DNA of 64,000 bases from Bacteroidia bacterium (GCA_030432635.1 JAUIMB010000008.1:62001-126000), one strand, 5' to 3'; counted from the stretch's first letter, positions 44,840 through 55,099 are shown. Numbers and translations: made by a program. The notes: generated by a model not told the origin, from the sequence alone.

Positions 44840-47251
44840 ATGAGGTTTAAGTTTACGCTTTTATTGATGCTGTCATGGTGCTTTTCTCAAGGGCAAACGA
44901 TTAGGGTTTTAGAGGAAAATTCAGAAGCACCAATACCTGGAATCACAATTTTCAATTTCAAAAAAGACAAGTCCGTAATTACCAATCTTGAAGGGAAAGC
45001 TAATATCGATCAGTTTGCAGATGATGAAATTCTCTATTTTCAAAATCTATTGTATGTCAAGAAGGCCATAAAAAAGTCTGACATTATTAGTAACGACCTT
45101 GTCGTTGTTATGGTTCAAAGTGTTGAAGGACTGGATCAGGTCGTGATTTCTGCCTCTAAATTTGAACAGAACAAACGCGATATTCCTCAGACAATCGTAA
45201 ATATCAATGCTAAGGACATTCAATTTGAAAATCCACAAACGAGTGCAGACCTACTAGAGAGTACAGGTAATGTCTATATTCAAAAGAGTCAATTAGGAGG
45301 AGGGAGCCCTATGATAAGAGGCTTTTCAACGAATAGACTTTTAATAACCGTCGATGGTGTACGCATGAACAATGCCACTTTTAGAGGTGGAAATTTGCAA
45401 AATATTATTTCGATCGACCCATTTTCAATTCAAAACACTGAAATTACACTCGGAGCTGGCTCTGTGGTTTATGGAAGTGATGCTATTGGAGGCGTGATGA
45501 GTTTCTATACTCAAAAACCGCATTTGTCGTATAAGGATTCTTTGTATTTCAATGCGAATACGGCAGTGCGATATGCCACGGCAAATCAAGAAAAAACTGG
45601 ACATTTGGATTTTAATTTCGGACTGAAAAAATGGGCATTTTTGAGCAGTATTAGTTATACCGATTTTGACGATTTGCGTATGGGAAAGCATGGTCCAGAT
45701 GATTACCTGAGACCTGAATACGTAGAAACCATTGAGGGCGTAGATACTATTGTTGAAAACGAAAACCCTCTTGTCCAAACGCCATCAGGATATGATCAAA
45801 TTAATTTTTTACAGAAAGTGCGTTATGAACCTAAGCAAAACCTGAGTTTTGATTTAGGCTTACATTACACATCAACGTCAGAATATTCAAGATATGATCG
45901 ATTAATTCGATATAGAAATGAAAATTTGCGATCTGCTGAATGGAATTATGGACCACAACGTTGGTTTATGGGAAATATTCAAGTGACCAAATTGAGCAGT
46001 AGCTCAAACTTATATGACAAAATTCAAGCCACAGCAGCATTTCAGAACTTTCAAGAAAGCCGCATTGAACGCGATTTTGAGTCTGAATTAAGACGAACCC
46101 GTGAAGAATCGGTAGATGCTTATTCACTAAATGTGGATTTGGAAAAAGGGCTAAGTGAAAAAACCAAGTTGTTTTATGGTTTAGAATACATATATAATGA
46201 GGTGAGTTCCACAGGTCAAGAAAAAAATATCTTAACAGGAACAGAGACATCAATAGTTTCAAGGTATCCAAATGGAGCTAGTTGGCAATCCATGGCAGGA
46301 TATGCTAGTATTAAATATAAGCCAAATGCTAAGTTTGTGTTTCAATCTGGCTTGAGATATAATCATGTAGTTGCAAAAGCAAGCTTTAGAGAGAACAATC
46401 AATTCTTGAATCTGCCGTTTGAAGATACTCGAATTAATACAGGAGCATTAACGGGAACTGCTGGGATTAGTTGGATTCCAAGTAAAATGATACAATGGAA
46501 GCTAAATGCCTCTACGGCATTTCGAGCACCAAATATTGATGATATGGGAAAGGTATTCGATTCAGAACCAGGTTCGGTTGTTGTGCCTAATCAAGACTTA
46601 AAACCCGAGTATGCTTACGGTGGAGAATTGGGTTTACGCTTGAACTTTGACGATGTCTTGATAATGGATTTGGCCACATATTACACGTTTTTGGATAATG
46701 CACTCACTAGAAGAAATTATTCCTTAAATGGTCAATCTCAAATTGAATATGACGGAGAGCAGAGCAATGTTCAAGCCATTCAAAACGCTTCCATGGAATG
46801 GATCTATGGGTTTGAAGCAGGCATTCAACTTAGGTTTAGCGAACAGATGAAGCTTACATCACAGTATAATGTCATTGGAGGTACCGAAGATAATGAAGGC
46901 GTTGAAGTTCCTGTTCGACATATTGCACCAAATTTTGGAAATACACATTTGGTATGGCAAAATGAAAAAATACAAATCGATGCTTTTGCTGAATACAATA
47001 ATGAGTTGTCATTTAAACAGTTAGCACCTTCAGAGCAGACAAAAGACTATATTTACGCCTTGGATGATGACGGAAATCCATATTCACCATCATGGTATAC
47101 CCTAAACTTGAGAACTCAATATCAAATTTCCAATTCAACATCCATTATAGCTTCTTTGGAGAATATTACTGACCAACGTTATCAAACGTATTCTTCTGGT
47201 ATCGCAGCTCCAGGACGCAACTTGATTGTGTCGTTGAGATATAGTTTATAA
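44840..47251 (+). CDS. TonB-dependent outer-membrane receptor
   Basis: This 803-residue protein has a signal peptide (1-19), a short N-terminal carboxypeptidase-regulatory-like domain (about 20-100), a plug domain (about 110-225, IRGFSTNRLLITVDGVRMNNATFRGGN and GSDAIGGVM) and a 22-strand beta-barrel ending in the TBDR terminal motif LIVSLRYSL. The plug motifs place it with siderophore/vitamin-type receptors and not the SusC glycan group. The ligand is unknown. It starts 5 bases after recO, an operon-like spacing. Confidence 0.93.
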   Translation: MRFKFTLLLMLSWCFSQGQTIRVLEENSEAPIPGITIFNFKKDKSVITNLEGKANIDQFADDEILYFQNLLYVKKAIKKSDIISNDLVVVMVQSVEGLDQVVISASKFEQNKRDIPQTIVNINAKDIQFENPQTSADLLESTGNVYIQKSQLGGGSPMIRGFSTNRLLITVDGVRMNNATFRGGNLQNIISIDPFSIQNTEITLGAGSVVYGSDAIGGVMSFYTQKPHLSYKDSLYFNANTAVRYATANQEKTGHLDFNFGLKKWAFLSSISYTDFDDLRMGKHGPDDYLRPEYVETIEGVDTIVENENPLVQTPSGYDQINFLQKVRYEPKQNLSFDLGLHYTSTSEYSRYDRLIRYRNENLRSAEWNYGPQRWFMGNIQVTKLSSSSNLYDKIQATAAFQNFQESRIERDFESELRRTREESVDAYSLNVDLEKGLSEKTKLFYGLEYIYNEVSSTGQEKNILTGTETSIVSRYPNGASWQSMAGYASIKYKPNAKFVFQSGLRYNHVVAKASFRENNQFLNLPFEDTRINTGALTGTAGISWIPSKMIQWKLNASTAFRAPNIDDMGKVFDSEPGSVVVPNQDLKPEYAYGGELGLRLNFDDVLIMDLATYYTFLDNALTRRNYSLNGQSQIEYDGEQSNVQAIQNASMEWIYGFEAGIQLRFSEQMKLTSQYNVIGGTEDNEGVEVPVRHIAPNFGNTHLVWQNEKIQIDAFAEYNNELSFKQLAPSEQTKDYIYALDDDGNPYSPSWYTLNLRTQYQISNSTSIIASLENITDQRYQTYSSGIAAPGRNLIVSLRYSL

Positions 47252-47299
47252 CCATATGATTCTTCAGAGGAAAAAAGCTCCAAACATTGACCTAAAAAA

Positions 47300-47328
47300 A
47301 GAGGTTTCAAAATTATTCTGAAACCTCT
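47300..47328 (-). terminator. intrinsic terminator of the T9SS cargo gene
   Basis: A 10-bp stem (47300-47309 with 47319-47328) is followed on the minus strand by seven T bases, so it serves the 1455-residue T9SS cargo gene. It may also slow readthrough from the TonB receptor gene. Confidence 0.8.
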
Positions 47329-47357
47329 AAATTAATTAACACTTGGTGGTTGCTTAG

Positions 47358-50300
47358 TTACTTTTTAATAGCTTTCTTAGTGATTACTTGTCCGTTTGAA
47401 AGCGTCACCTTGGCAAGATATGCCGATTGACTTAGCCCTGAAAGGTTATACACCTCTTCACTATTACTTCCTTTAAAGTTGTATATGTTTCTTCCAACAA
47501 TATCGAAGATCGCAACCTGAGTAATCGTTAGCTGTTCTCCAACCGAAAATTTAACATCACCATCATTAAGCTCAATAATTGAAAGTCCGTTGGAATCAAT
47601 CTCATTGTCATTTAAAGAGAGTGAATCAGGATTGAAAAATAGTTCAAAACGATTATTGAATTCACCAGGTTCAGAGGTGAAGACATAATCATTATTTGAA
47701 AGATTATGCACAGTATCCAATAAGTTATCCTTGAGATATACCTTGTTTTCTGTCAAGAATTCACCTTCAAATTGCGCAATTGAAATGGTGTAAAGCGTTG
47801 CTTCGTCAATGGCATTGTAGAAGCCTAGAGGTATGATTTCGTCCATAGACAAGCTACTTGGTGATTTTCCTTGAATGGCGTATTTCTTTTCAGAATTGTC
47901 AATTAAGGAGTATAACATCGCATTAACATTAGTTGACAAATTATAGGCGTCATAGAACATACCGTCATCAGCATCGGTAGCGCCATTAACATACGCAACT
48001 AGTATTTGGTTAAACAAACCATTATCTGTAGTAAGATTAACCCACAGTCTCTCGTTTTGGTAGGAAGAATTCACTCTGAAAAATTGGGTATTATTACCCG
48101 TAACTCTCATACTATTATTAAATACGACGTCGGTTGTTCTCACATTTGGGAATCCACTTACTGCAGTGGAAGGAGAACTGTCAGACATGGATATAAAAAA
48201 TCCTTGTCCAGAAGGAATATATGGATCAGGAGATACTCCATCACCTCCAGCTCTTCCACCAGCACCATTATAGATGGCGTAATCACTTTGAGCGTCATAA
48301 TTCCATGCCTCATTTCCATTGGTTCCTGCATCGGCTGCTGTGTTGTGTGACCAGAAGAACAAAGCTCCAGTTATAGCTCCAGAGCCAGCATTTTGATCAA
48401 TACTGGTATTTGCGGTTAGAAAGTCTACAGCGCTTATAGCTGATGGGTATGGATTACCAATAAAGTTCCAATTATTGTCTGCCATTTCAGAATCGTTTCT
48501 ATAAATAGGAACCAAATATTCACCATTATTAAAAGGGCCTTCAAAAATGTACTCATAACGAGCAGGATTAACAAATCCTACAGAAGCATGGGTTGCAGCA
48601 TATCCTACACCTGGCTGCATGACACTCGAAGCAGCAGCAACTTTCCAATCGTCACCTTCGTCATCAACATCATCTTGTAGGGTTCCACCCATACCATCAT
48701 CACAATCCAAATTATTATCATTCATATTCTCGGCGCAACTATCATTGTAATAACGACCATCAAAGTAGAAACGCCTAACATTTGAAGCTTCGTCAAGTCC
48801 GTCTGCTATGGTTTCACCAATCACAGGTGATGACCAATACGTGTATTCTTGAGGAGAATTTAGAATAGCTGTTTGTTTCTTCACTTGAATCTTGTCTCTG
48901 TTTCCAGCAGTAGTAACTGCGCCACTTGTCACAGCTAGATCATTGTGTTGTACAAAAGAACCTTCGGTTTCAATTATAATATTTCCGTTGACAATGACAT
49001 CATTAACTACTTCAACAAATGCTTGGTTACGGATATTTAAAATATAATTGGAATTAACAGTTAATTGACATGCTTGAAAACTACCACCATCTAAATCAGT
49101 ATCATAATGATCATCGATGACGACCATTTTATCCAAACCTGGAGCCGAAGACCAAGCTGATGACGACCATATCGCAACATCCAATTTTATTTGAGCGGCA
49201 CCGGAAGCCGTAGAGCAAGATCCGTTTTCGGTGACCAAGCAATAGAATTGATAATTATTGTAATTAACAAAGCCGTCACCAATGGTAAGTTCATCGGTCG
49301 TTTGACCAGTAACAGTAGCTAAAGGGAAATCACCTGTAATGGCTGTCCATGAATTTGAAACACCATCACCTTCATTGTAATACCATTGATATGCAAGAGT
49401 GCCACCTGCTCCTGGTGAAGCAGAAACATTAAAAACAGCTTGTGAGGCACAAGTCGTAACATCTAATGGTGAAGAAGCATCTACAGTAGGGAAATTAGAC
49501 AATCCAACATAAGGGAAAAAGCCAAGGTCTCCAGTATTTTCAGTTGTATTATGTGACCAGTCTAATGGGTAACCACCAGGTGATGCCGAATTAGGTCCAG
49601 CAGTATTGGTGTTTCTTCGCGCTACGTATCCTGAATCACCATTAGGGACTTGATATACATCTATTACGCCTGTATTATTTCGTAGTTCGAATATATCATT
49701 GCCATTTATACCATTACCATTAACATAATCAAAATCTGGTGTAACTACATTTGTAGCGGTACTAAGTCTTCCAAAAATTATTTCTCCATCTAAAATGGTG
49801 GTTACGGCAGGCGCAAAGGCATAATCAGTATAATTGTTGGCAGAATAGTCAGAAGCATCGCCATAGCGTCTAATGAAGTAGTTGGTCAGGTTGATAGGAG
49901 CACCTGTGCCATTATACACTTCAATATAGCCTAAACTTCCACTGCCATGATCATAAATTTCGGTCATGATGAGATTATCCAAACTTCCACAATTTCCATT
50001 GTGTAGTGTAACGGTATAATCTGTTGTGTCAATAGGACATGAATTTTCAATAACTGTAATCTCACCAGTTGTGGCACCTGTAGGGACTTCGGCAACAATT
50101 GTATTGGCATCTATGAATGTAACATTTGCGGCTGCAATACCATTAAACTCGACTTGAGTCAAATTGGTAAATCCAGTTCCTGCAATTGTGACATCTGTTC
50201 CAACAGGTCCCTCATTAGGTGCAAAACCTGAAACACTATGTGTTGGTGTACATGGAACAATGCACGTATCACCACTTAAAATAATGTCATCGACATAATA

Positions 50301-51725
50301 ATAATCAGTAGCACCATTGCTAGTACCTCTTAAACGCACACGTATCTGTGTTTCAGAAGGAGGTATGGCAATACTATATGGATTTGAAGCTACAGTTGTT
50401 GGGTTTGTTCCGTTTGTAGTTCCAATATCTATATTGGCATTGGCGTAACCATCTACAAGTTTGATGCGGTTAGTACCAAGCCAATTGGTACCATTATCGT
50501 AGGAAATATCTAACCATAAGTCATCACCAGAATCAGGACCTGCAGCAGCAAAAGCGACACTTAATATAACATTGGTGTATGAAGAAATATCTACGTTGTC
50601 GGTAGTAATACGGTTGGTGCCTCCTAGCTCATAGGATTGCGTATTGTAGAATTTGTTTGTTATGGAGCTCACCGAACCACCAGCAGGTGTATAGCCCCAA
50701 TCATCACCTGGTTCGAAAGAGAGTGTTCTAAAAGGACCAAGAGTACCATCATCATCATTAACAGTAAGTGTGGTTTGATTATCCAATCCAATCACCGCAG
50801 AGTTTCCACCTGAAACATTTTGCAATTCAAAAATATAAGATGTAGTATCACCACAAACGGTGTTTTGCGAAATATTAATGGTTACACATTGCTGCGTTGC
50901 ACTTGACGCTGGGAACGTTAGCGTTTGGGTAGAATAGGTTATATGAGTTGCACCACTTGGAATCATTACGACTTCTACAGTCGTATCGTTTGATGCACTT
51001 TCATCAAAAATATCCACACATAAATCTACAGAGATGTTGTTCTCACCTACAGAATATGCTGTAGCATTGAACTGAACCGTTGTCGGAGATGTGCAATCAG
51101 CCGTAAATGTGCCAACAAATGTTTGTTGGGTTGTATCACTAGTTAAAGTCCAATTGTTATAGTCATTGATAGCGGCCAAAATAACAGATCTGGTTCCTGT
51201 CAATACAGTTCCGTTGTATGCGGCATTATCAACCTCAATAAGGTCAACGGCATCAGTTCCATTGGTTAGACCAGCTGGTAATTGTGTTCCGTTTCCACCT
51301 CCAAAAGCACCTCCTGTAGCACCTTCATTATTAAGAGCAGCTATGAAGGTAGGTGTCGCGGCTGTTCCTTGGTACGCTATAATTGAGTCACCACTAGCTG
51401 CAAAATTAAGATCGTTGGTTTCGGATACTGAACCGACACTTGCACTCGGACTCGTATTGATTGTCACTACAGTTCCACAAGTAATACCACCTGTTGGAGG
51501 TGTCCAAACAATTGTACCTTCTCCACCAGTTAAGTCATTTTCCTCATTATCTGTGAAGATGATGGTTTCAGTATCTGCGATATCGGTCAGTGCAACAAAG
51601 GCAAAGTTGTCTGTTCCATCAGCATTATACTGTACAAACGCTATATCACCAGGACCTAATTGTCCATGGCTAAAGAAAACAGCACATAGTAATGCCATTA
51701 ATACAAGCGTGTAAGTCTTTTTCAT
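47358..51725 (-). CDS. large multidomain T9SS cargo protein (lamin-tail, TIG, Calx-beta-like)
   Basis: The 1455-residue protein is exported (signal 1-21, ending SHGQL). Domains in order are an N-terminal beta domain (about 22-200), a Calx-beta-like repeat (about 215-325), a beta-sandwich region (about 330-480), an IPT/TIG domain (about 500-570, SGFAPNEGPVGTDVTIAGTG), a lamin-tail domain (about 580-720, LIMTEIYDHGSGSLGYIEVYN), and a C-terminal T9SS sorting domain (about 1380-1455) with a KVTLSNGQVITKKAIKK end. No catalytic motif is seen, so it is probably a cell-surface adhesin or structural protein. It is monocistronic with its own terminator. Confidence 0.9.
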   Translation of the reverse strand: MKKTYTLVLMALLCAVFFSHGQLGPGDIAFVQYNADGTDNFAFVALTDIADTETIIFTDNEENDLTGGEGTIVWTPPTGGITCGTVVTINTSPSASVGSVSETNDLNFAASGDSIIAYQGTAATPTFIAALNNEGATGGAFGGGNGTQLPAGLTNGTDAVDLIEVDNAAYNGTVLTGTRSVILAAINDYNNWTLTSDTTQQTFVGTFTADCTSPTTVQFNATAYSVGENNISVDLCVDIFDESASNDTTVEVVMIPSGATHITYSTQTLTFPASSATQQCVTINISQNTVCGDTTSYIFELQNVSGGNSAVIGLDNQTTLTVNDDDGTLGPFRTLSFEPGDDWGYTPAGGSVSSITNKFYNTQSYELGGTNRITTDNVDISSYTNVILSVAFAAAGPDSGDDLWLDISYDNGTNWLGTNRIKLVDGYANANIDIGTTNGTNPTTVASNPYSIAIPPSETQIRVRLRGTSNGATDYYYVDDIILSGDTCIVPCTPTHSVSGFAPNEGPVGTDVTIAGTGFTNLTQVEFNGIAAANVTFIDANTIVAEVPTGATTGEITVIENSCPIDTTDYTVTLHNGNCGSLDNLIMTEIYDHGSGSLGYIEVYNGTGAPINLTNYFIRRYGDASDYSANNYTDYAFAPAVTTILDGEIIFGRLSTATNVVTPDFDYVNGNGINGNDIFELRNNTGVIDVYQVPNGDSGYVARRNTNTAGPNSASPGGYPLDWSHNTTENTGDLGFFPYVGLSNFPTVDASSPLDVTTCASQAVFNVSASPGAGGTLAYQWYYNEGDGVSNSWTAITGDFPLATVTGQTTDELTIGDGFVNYNNYQFYCLVTENGSCSTASGAAQIKLDVAIWSSSAWSSAPGLDKMVVIDDHYDTDLDGGSFQACQLTVNSNYILNIRNQAFVEVVNDVIVNGNIIIETEGSFVQHNDLAVTSGAVTTAGNRDKIQVKKQTAILNSPQEYTYWSSPVIGETIADGLDEASNVRRFYFDGRYYNDSCAENMNDNNLDCDDGMGGTLQDDVDDEGDDWKVAAASSVMQPGVGYAATHASVGFVNPARYEYIFEGPFNNGEYLVPIYRNDSEMADNNWNFIGNPYPSAISAVDFLTANTSIDQNAGSGAITGALFFWSHNTAADAGTNGNEAWNYDAQSDYAIYNGAGGRAGGDGVSPDPYIPSGQGFFISMSDSSPSTAVSGFPNVRTTDVVFNNSMRVTGNNTQFFRVNSSYQNERLWVNLTTDNGLFNQILVAYVNGATDADDGMFYDAYNLSTNVNAMLYSLIDNSEKKYAIQGKSPSSLSMDEIIPLGFYNAIDEATLYTISIAQFEGEFLTENKVYLKDNLLDTVHNLSNNDYVFTSEPGEFNNRFELFFNPDSLSLNDNEIDSNGLSIIELNDGDVKFSVGEQLTITQVAIFDIVGRNIYNFKGSNSEEVYNLSGLSQSAYLAKVTLSNGQVITKKAIKK

Positions 51726-51809
51726 AGGGATGAATTGATTTAAAATTTACGATTTCCGCAAACGCACAAATTTATGCAAATTTAGTTAGAAATGAGGGGT
51801 TTAGCGACA

Positions 51810-51837
51810 TTTGTTTATTAACAAAATGTTATATTTT
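51810..51837 (+). promoter_or_regulatory. promoter of recX
   Basis: TTTG (51810-51813) and TATATTTT (51830-51837) are separated by 16 bases. The -7 element ends 6 bases before the ATG at 51844, so the transcript starts within a few bases of that codon. Confidence 0.6.
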
Positions 51838-51843
51838 TACACC

Positions 51844-52317
51844 ATGTATCCGCCAAAAACATATACCGTCGATGAAGCGCTTAAACGCCTTGAACGTTAT
51901 TGTACTTATCAAGAACGTTGCCACAAAGAGGTTGCACAGAAATTAATAGAAATGAAGATGATTCCTGAAGCTCGAGATCTTATTATTGGACATTTGATCA
52001 CTCATGATTTTTTAAATGAAGAGCGTTTTGCACGAGCATTTGCTAGAGGTAAATTCAGAATAAAAAAATGGGGAAAGCAACGCATTCAGTTAGAGTTGAA
52101 GCGAAAACATATCAACAACACGATCATTTCATTGGCTTTGAGCGAGATAGATGATGATGAATATTTACTGACATTGAATGAATTGTCCGAAAGGAAAGTA
52201 GCTACCATCAAGGATAAAAACCACCAAAAGAAAAGAAAGAAACTTGCCGATTTCTTATTGTATAGAGGTTGGGAAAGTCAGTTGGTCTATGATAAAATAC
52301 GTGAATTGATACCCTAA
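51844..52317 (+). CDS. recX: RecX regulatory protein
   Basis: From the ATG at 51844 the product has 157 residues, a normal RecX length. An in-frame ATG at 51811 lies inside the promoter and is unlikely. RecX binds RecA filaments and limits RecA activity. The three-helix RecX repeats are visible: RYCTYQERCHKEVAQKL (about 18-34), HDFLNEERFARAFARGK (about 55-72) and RKKLADFLLYRGWESQLVYDKI near the C-terminus. No recA gene is next to it. A terminator follows. Confidence 0.92.
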   Translation: MYPPKTYTVDEALKRLERYCTYQERCHKEVAQKLIEMKMIPEARDLIIGHLITHDFLNEERFARAFARGKFRIKKWGKQRIQLELKRKHINNTIISLALSEIDDDEYLLTLNELSERKVATIKDKNHQKKRKKLADFLLYRGWESQLVYDKIRELIP

Positions 52318-52322
52318 AAAAA

Positions 52323-52346
52323 GGCAACTTTAAATTTAAAATTGCC
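52323..52346 (+). terminator. probable terminator of recX
   Basis: The stem GGCAA (52323-52327) with TTGCC (52342-52346) encloses AT-rich bases that can extend the pairing. A loose T-rich run follows. It is 5 bases after the recX stop. Confidence 0.6.
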
Positions 52347-52367
52347 GTTTCTATTTGTTTATTTATA

Positions 52368-52862
52368 TTATAAATTGAATGATGCTCCAATAGTCAGAGC
52401 AAATTGATTATGGATATAGTATCCCAAGTCAAATTTATCGTTGCTGTATTATGCCAAAGGGAAGGATGCTTCTGTAAAAACACCAAATCCATCTGAAAAA
52501 AAATAACGCGCTCCAAGGTGACCTCCAAAGTTATTTAAACTTAAGCTTAAACCAGGATAAAGATCTAGGTTTTCATCAATATTAATGACATTGCCCAAAT
52601 TGGCATTGAATCGTGCTTTTAAGTCAAAACGATCACCAAAATTGGCATCCAAACGACTGTCAACACCCAAGGCATACGATGATTGTACACCTACAGATAT
52701 ATTTTCTCCTAAACCGTAATCGAAACTTGCACTGATACCAGTTGCTTCATCCTGAATGTTGGCACCAACTTGAAATTTTTGATCTCCCTTTCCAGCATAT
52801 ACTTGCCCTTGTATGAAGGATACTGTGGTTAAAGCCAAAATCAAAACTATATTTTTCATCAT
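52368..52862 (-). pseudogene. outer-membrane barrel protein gene interrupted by an in-frame TAA
   Basis: The reading frame from ATG 52862 stops at TAA 52449-52451 after 137 residues, yet the same frame continues as coding sequence for 26 codons to a second stop at 52368-52370. That continuation (YSNDKFDLGYYIHNQ, then FALTIGASFNL) has the terminal beta-strands and final aromatic-x-Leu end expected of an outer-membrane barrel, which the upstream part (signal 1-20; FDYGLGENISVGVQSSY) lacks. A one-base change making the TAA, or a base-call error, would explain it. If real, the short protein cannot close the barrel normally. Confidence 0.7.
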
Positions 52863-52949
52863 GTTAATTTTTATTAGAAATATCTATTTTAAGAAATAAC
52901 CCTTTATGGGTCTCTAAATTTGAAGCTGCAAATATAAAAATAAGTTTTG

Positions 52950-53810
52950 TTATAACATGCGATGTGTACGCATGATGGCTTGGTCATTTTTCCAATCAAT
53001 CCATTTTTGACCTTTGAGACGTCGCATAAGATTATCAAAATGACGCATGACCATTATGTTGTAAACGGCTTTTCCTAAATTTTTTGGGTTTCTGGCCAAA
53101 GCTCGCAAACTCATAGAAAAACCAGGAGTTAGATATTTCATATAATGCCAATAACCTTCAGGTATGTAAAGAATTTCTCCATGGTTCAGTTCACATTTCC
53201 ACCCTTTAGCATGTTTAAGAGCAGGCCATTTTTTAAAATCCGGATTTGAAAAATCGATGTCTTCCCTGGTAATTAATGAATGTGGAATTTTATATAGATA
53301 ATCGCTTTGATCTTGATCAAAAAGAATACAGAGTTTTTTCCCTTCAAAATGAAAATGGAAAATATTGGCCAAATCAATGTCAAAGTGCATAAATGTATGT
53401 GAATCTGTACCTCCAAAGAACAACATAGGAAGATTTTTCATGAGTTTAAGACCTAAATCGGGATAACTAAAGTCGTCTTGTAATTGAGGAATTTCCTTTA
53501 AAATATTCCATAGGAATATGCGATATTTTGTAGGCTCGGTTTTGAGCAAGTCCACATAATCGCTCATCTTCATTTTGGCATGCGGTTCGTTGAAACCGTC
53601 TTTGTAATCGACAGGTCGATCATCATATAAAGGAACGACCTTGTTGCCAGCGATGGATTTTATATAGTCTAAATTCCATTTGTCATATGCTGGCCAATCT
53701 TCGATATGCCTTTCAATCACAACAGGTTGTTGCGGTTTAAAATAATTGCTAATGAAAGCCTCTTTAGTAATGTTTTTTACTCGAGGAATGTCTTGAAGAT
53801 TAAGTTTCAA
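52950..53810 (-). CDS. JmjC/cupin-8-like 2-oxoglutarate and iron-dependent hydroxylase
   Basis: This 286-residue protein has the cupin-8 (FIH-like) fold. The iron site is His142-x-Asp144 in MHFDID and His222 in EGYWHYM, and the N-terminal PVVIERHIEDWPAYDKW is typical. Family members hydroxylate proteins or small molecules, but the target is unknown. A -33/-7 promoter lies at 53831-53858, so it need not depend on bioB upstream. Confidence 0.88.
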   Translation of the reverse strand: MKLNLQDIPRVKNITKEAFISNYFKPQQPVVIERHIEDWPAYDKWNLDYIKSIAGNKVVPLYDDRPVDYKDGFNEPHAKMKMSDYVDLLKTEPTKYRIFLWNILKEIPQLQDDFSYPDLGLKLMKNLPMLFFGGTDSHTFMHFDIDLANIFHFHFEGKKLCILFDQDQSDYLYKIPHSLITREDIDFSNPDFKKWPALKHAKGWKCELNHGEILYIPEGYWHYMKYLTPGFSMSLRALARNPKNLGKAVYNIMVMRHFDNLMRRLKGQKWIDWKNDQAIMRTHRML

Positions 53811-53830
53811 CAGTCTAAAAAATTAGATTT

Positions 53831-53858
53831 CAAAGTTAAGAAAACGTTATGGAATCAA
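53831..53858 (-). promoter_or_regulatory. promoter of the JmjC/cupin-8 gene
   Basis: On the minus strand TTG (53856-53858) and TAACTTTG (53831-53838) are separated by 17 bases, matching the -33/-7 pattern. The leader is about 17 bases. Confidence 0.65.
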
Positions 53859-53910
53859 TTTAATTGCTTGTTAAAATTTGAAGCGACCCAAAACCAATAC
53901 TTTATAGAAT

Positions 53911-55005
53911 TTACTTTAAGATTTTGGCTTTTTGTTTCGCGTCTTCATTGCGCTCTATGGTATGTTGAGGTCTCGACCATTTTGGTTTTTCTCCTAGGGA
54001 TTGGTACTTCGAGTTTTCAGCCTCAACAGTTTTTGGTTGCATTTTTTTGATGAAAGGCTTTTGCGGATTTAAACCTAGTAATTCAAAGAGTTTCATGTCT
54101 TCATTGACATCTGGGTTTGGAGTTGTGAGTAGTTTATCTCCTGCAAAAATAGAATTGGCTCCAGCAAAAAAGCAAAGCGCTTGTCCTTCCTGCGACATTT
54201 CAGTGCGTCCAGCACTTAAACGTACTTGAGTTTCAGGAATCACAATTCTTGTTGTGGCTACCATACGTACCATTTCCCAAATAGATACAGGTTTTTGATC
54301 TTCTAAAGGCGTGCCCTCAACGGCTACCAAGGCATTGATAGGAACAGATTCGGGCTGCGGATTTAATGTTGAAAGTGCCACTAGCATACCTGCTCTATCC
54401 TCAACATTTTCTCCCATACCAATAATTCCACCAGAGCAAACCGTAACATTGGTTTTACGTACATTATCGATGGTTTGAAGGCGATCTTCATAGCCTCTAG
54501 TGGAAATGACTTCTTTATAGTATTCTTCGGAAGAATCCAAATTATGGTTATAAGCATATAATCCAGCTTCGGCGAGTCGCTGCGCTTGATTTTCAGTAAT
54601 CATTCCAAGTGTACAACACACTTCCATATCGAGCTTATTGATGGTACGTACCATTTCAAGGACTTGGTCAAACTCTTCGCCATCTTTCACATTTCGCCAA
54701 GCTGCACCCATACATACTCGAGAACTACCTGAAGATTTAGCTCGCAATGCTTGAGCCTTTACCTGCTGAACTGTCATAAGATCATTGCCTTCAATATTGG
54801 TGTGATATCTGGCAGCTTGCGGACAGTAACCACAATCTTCTGGGCATCCTCCAGTTTTGATTGATAACAACGTAGACACCTGAACCGTGTTGGGATCATG
54901 ATGCTTACGATGAATGGATGCTGCTTTGTAAAGCAACTCCATTAAAGGGGTATTGTAGATCTCTAAAATTTCTTCTTTGGTCCAATTATGTCTTATCTCA
55001 CTCAT
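53911..55005 (-). CDS. bioB: biotin synthase
   Basis: The 364-residue radical-SAM enzyme inserts sulfur into dethiobiotin. The iron-sulfur motif is C54PEDC58GYC61, with the conserved YNHNLDSSEEYY and AGRTEMSQEGQALCF stretches later. It is encoded 3.4 kb away from bioA, bioD and bioF, past the flotillin pair. Its promoter is probably the -7 element at 55028-55035, with a second TATTTTTG at 55010-55017 right before the ATG. The C-terminal tail (about 325-364) is longer than in E. coli. Confidence 0.96.
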   Translation of the reverse strand: MSEIRHNWTKEEILEIYNTPLMELLYKAASIHRKHHDPNTVQVSTLLSIKTGGCPEDCGYCPQAARYHTNIEGNDLMTVQQVKAQALRAKSSGSSRVCMGAAWRNVKDGEEFDQVLEMVRTINKLDMEVCCTLGMITENQAQRLAEAGLYAYNHNLDSSEEYYKEVISTRGYEDRLQTIDNVRKTNVTVCSGGIIGMGENVEDRAGMLVALSTLNPQPESVPINALVAVEGTPLEDQKPVSIWEMVRMVATTRIVIPETQVRLSAGRTEMSQEGQALCFFAGANSIFAGDKLLTTPNPDVNEDMKLFELLGLNPQKPFIKKMQPKTVEAENSKYQSLGEKPKWSRPQHTIERNEDAKQKAKILK

Positions 55006-55027
55006 AGGTCAAAAATAAAATTAAAAT

Positions 55028-55035
55028 CAAAAATA
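55028..55035 (-). promoter_or_regulatory. -7 promoter element of bioB
   Basis: TATTTTTG on the minus strand fits TAnnTTTG; TTTG at 55059-55062 is 23 bases further up. A second copy at 55010-55017 would give a leaderless start. Confidence 0.5.
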
Positions 55036-55069
55036 ATCTAAAAACTATAGTTCAATTTCAAAACAAGAA

Positions 55070-55093
55070 AAAATCCGCATAATTGCGGATTTT
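55070..55093 (-). terminator. intrinsic terminator after the flotillin gene
   Basis: A 10-bp stem (55070-55079 with 55084-55093) with loop TAAT is followed by a T run on the minus strand. It is 7 bases after the flotillin stop and isolates bioB from that transcript. Confidence 0.88.
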
Positions 55094-55099
55094 ATTAAA

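Noticed and set aside
51166-51714. 182-codon frame on the plus strand
   Set aside because: It is antisense to the T9SS cargo gene, and its Val/Pro/Ser-rich product mirrors the cargo coding sequence.
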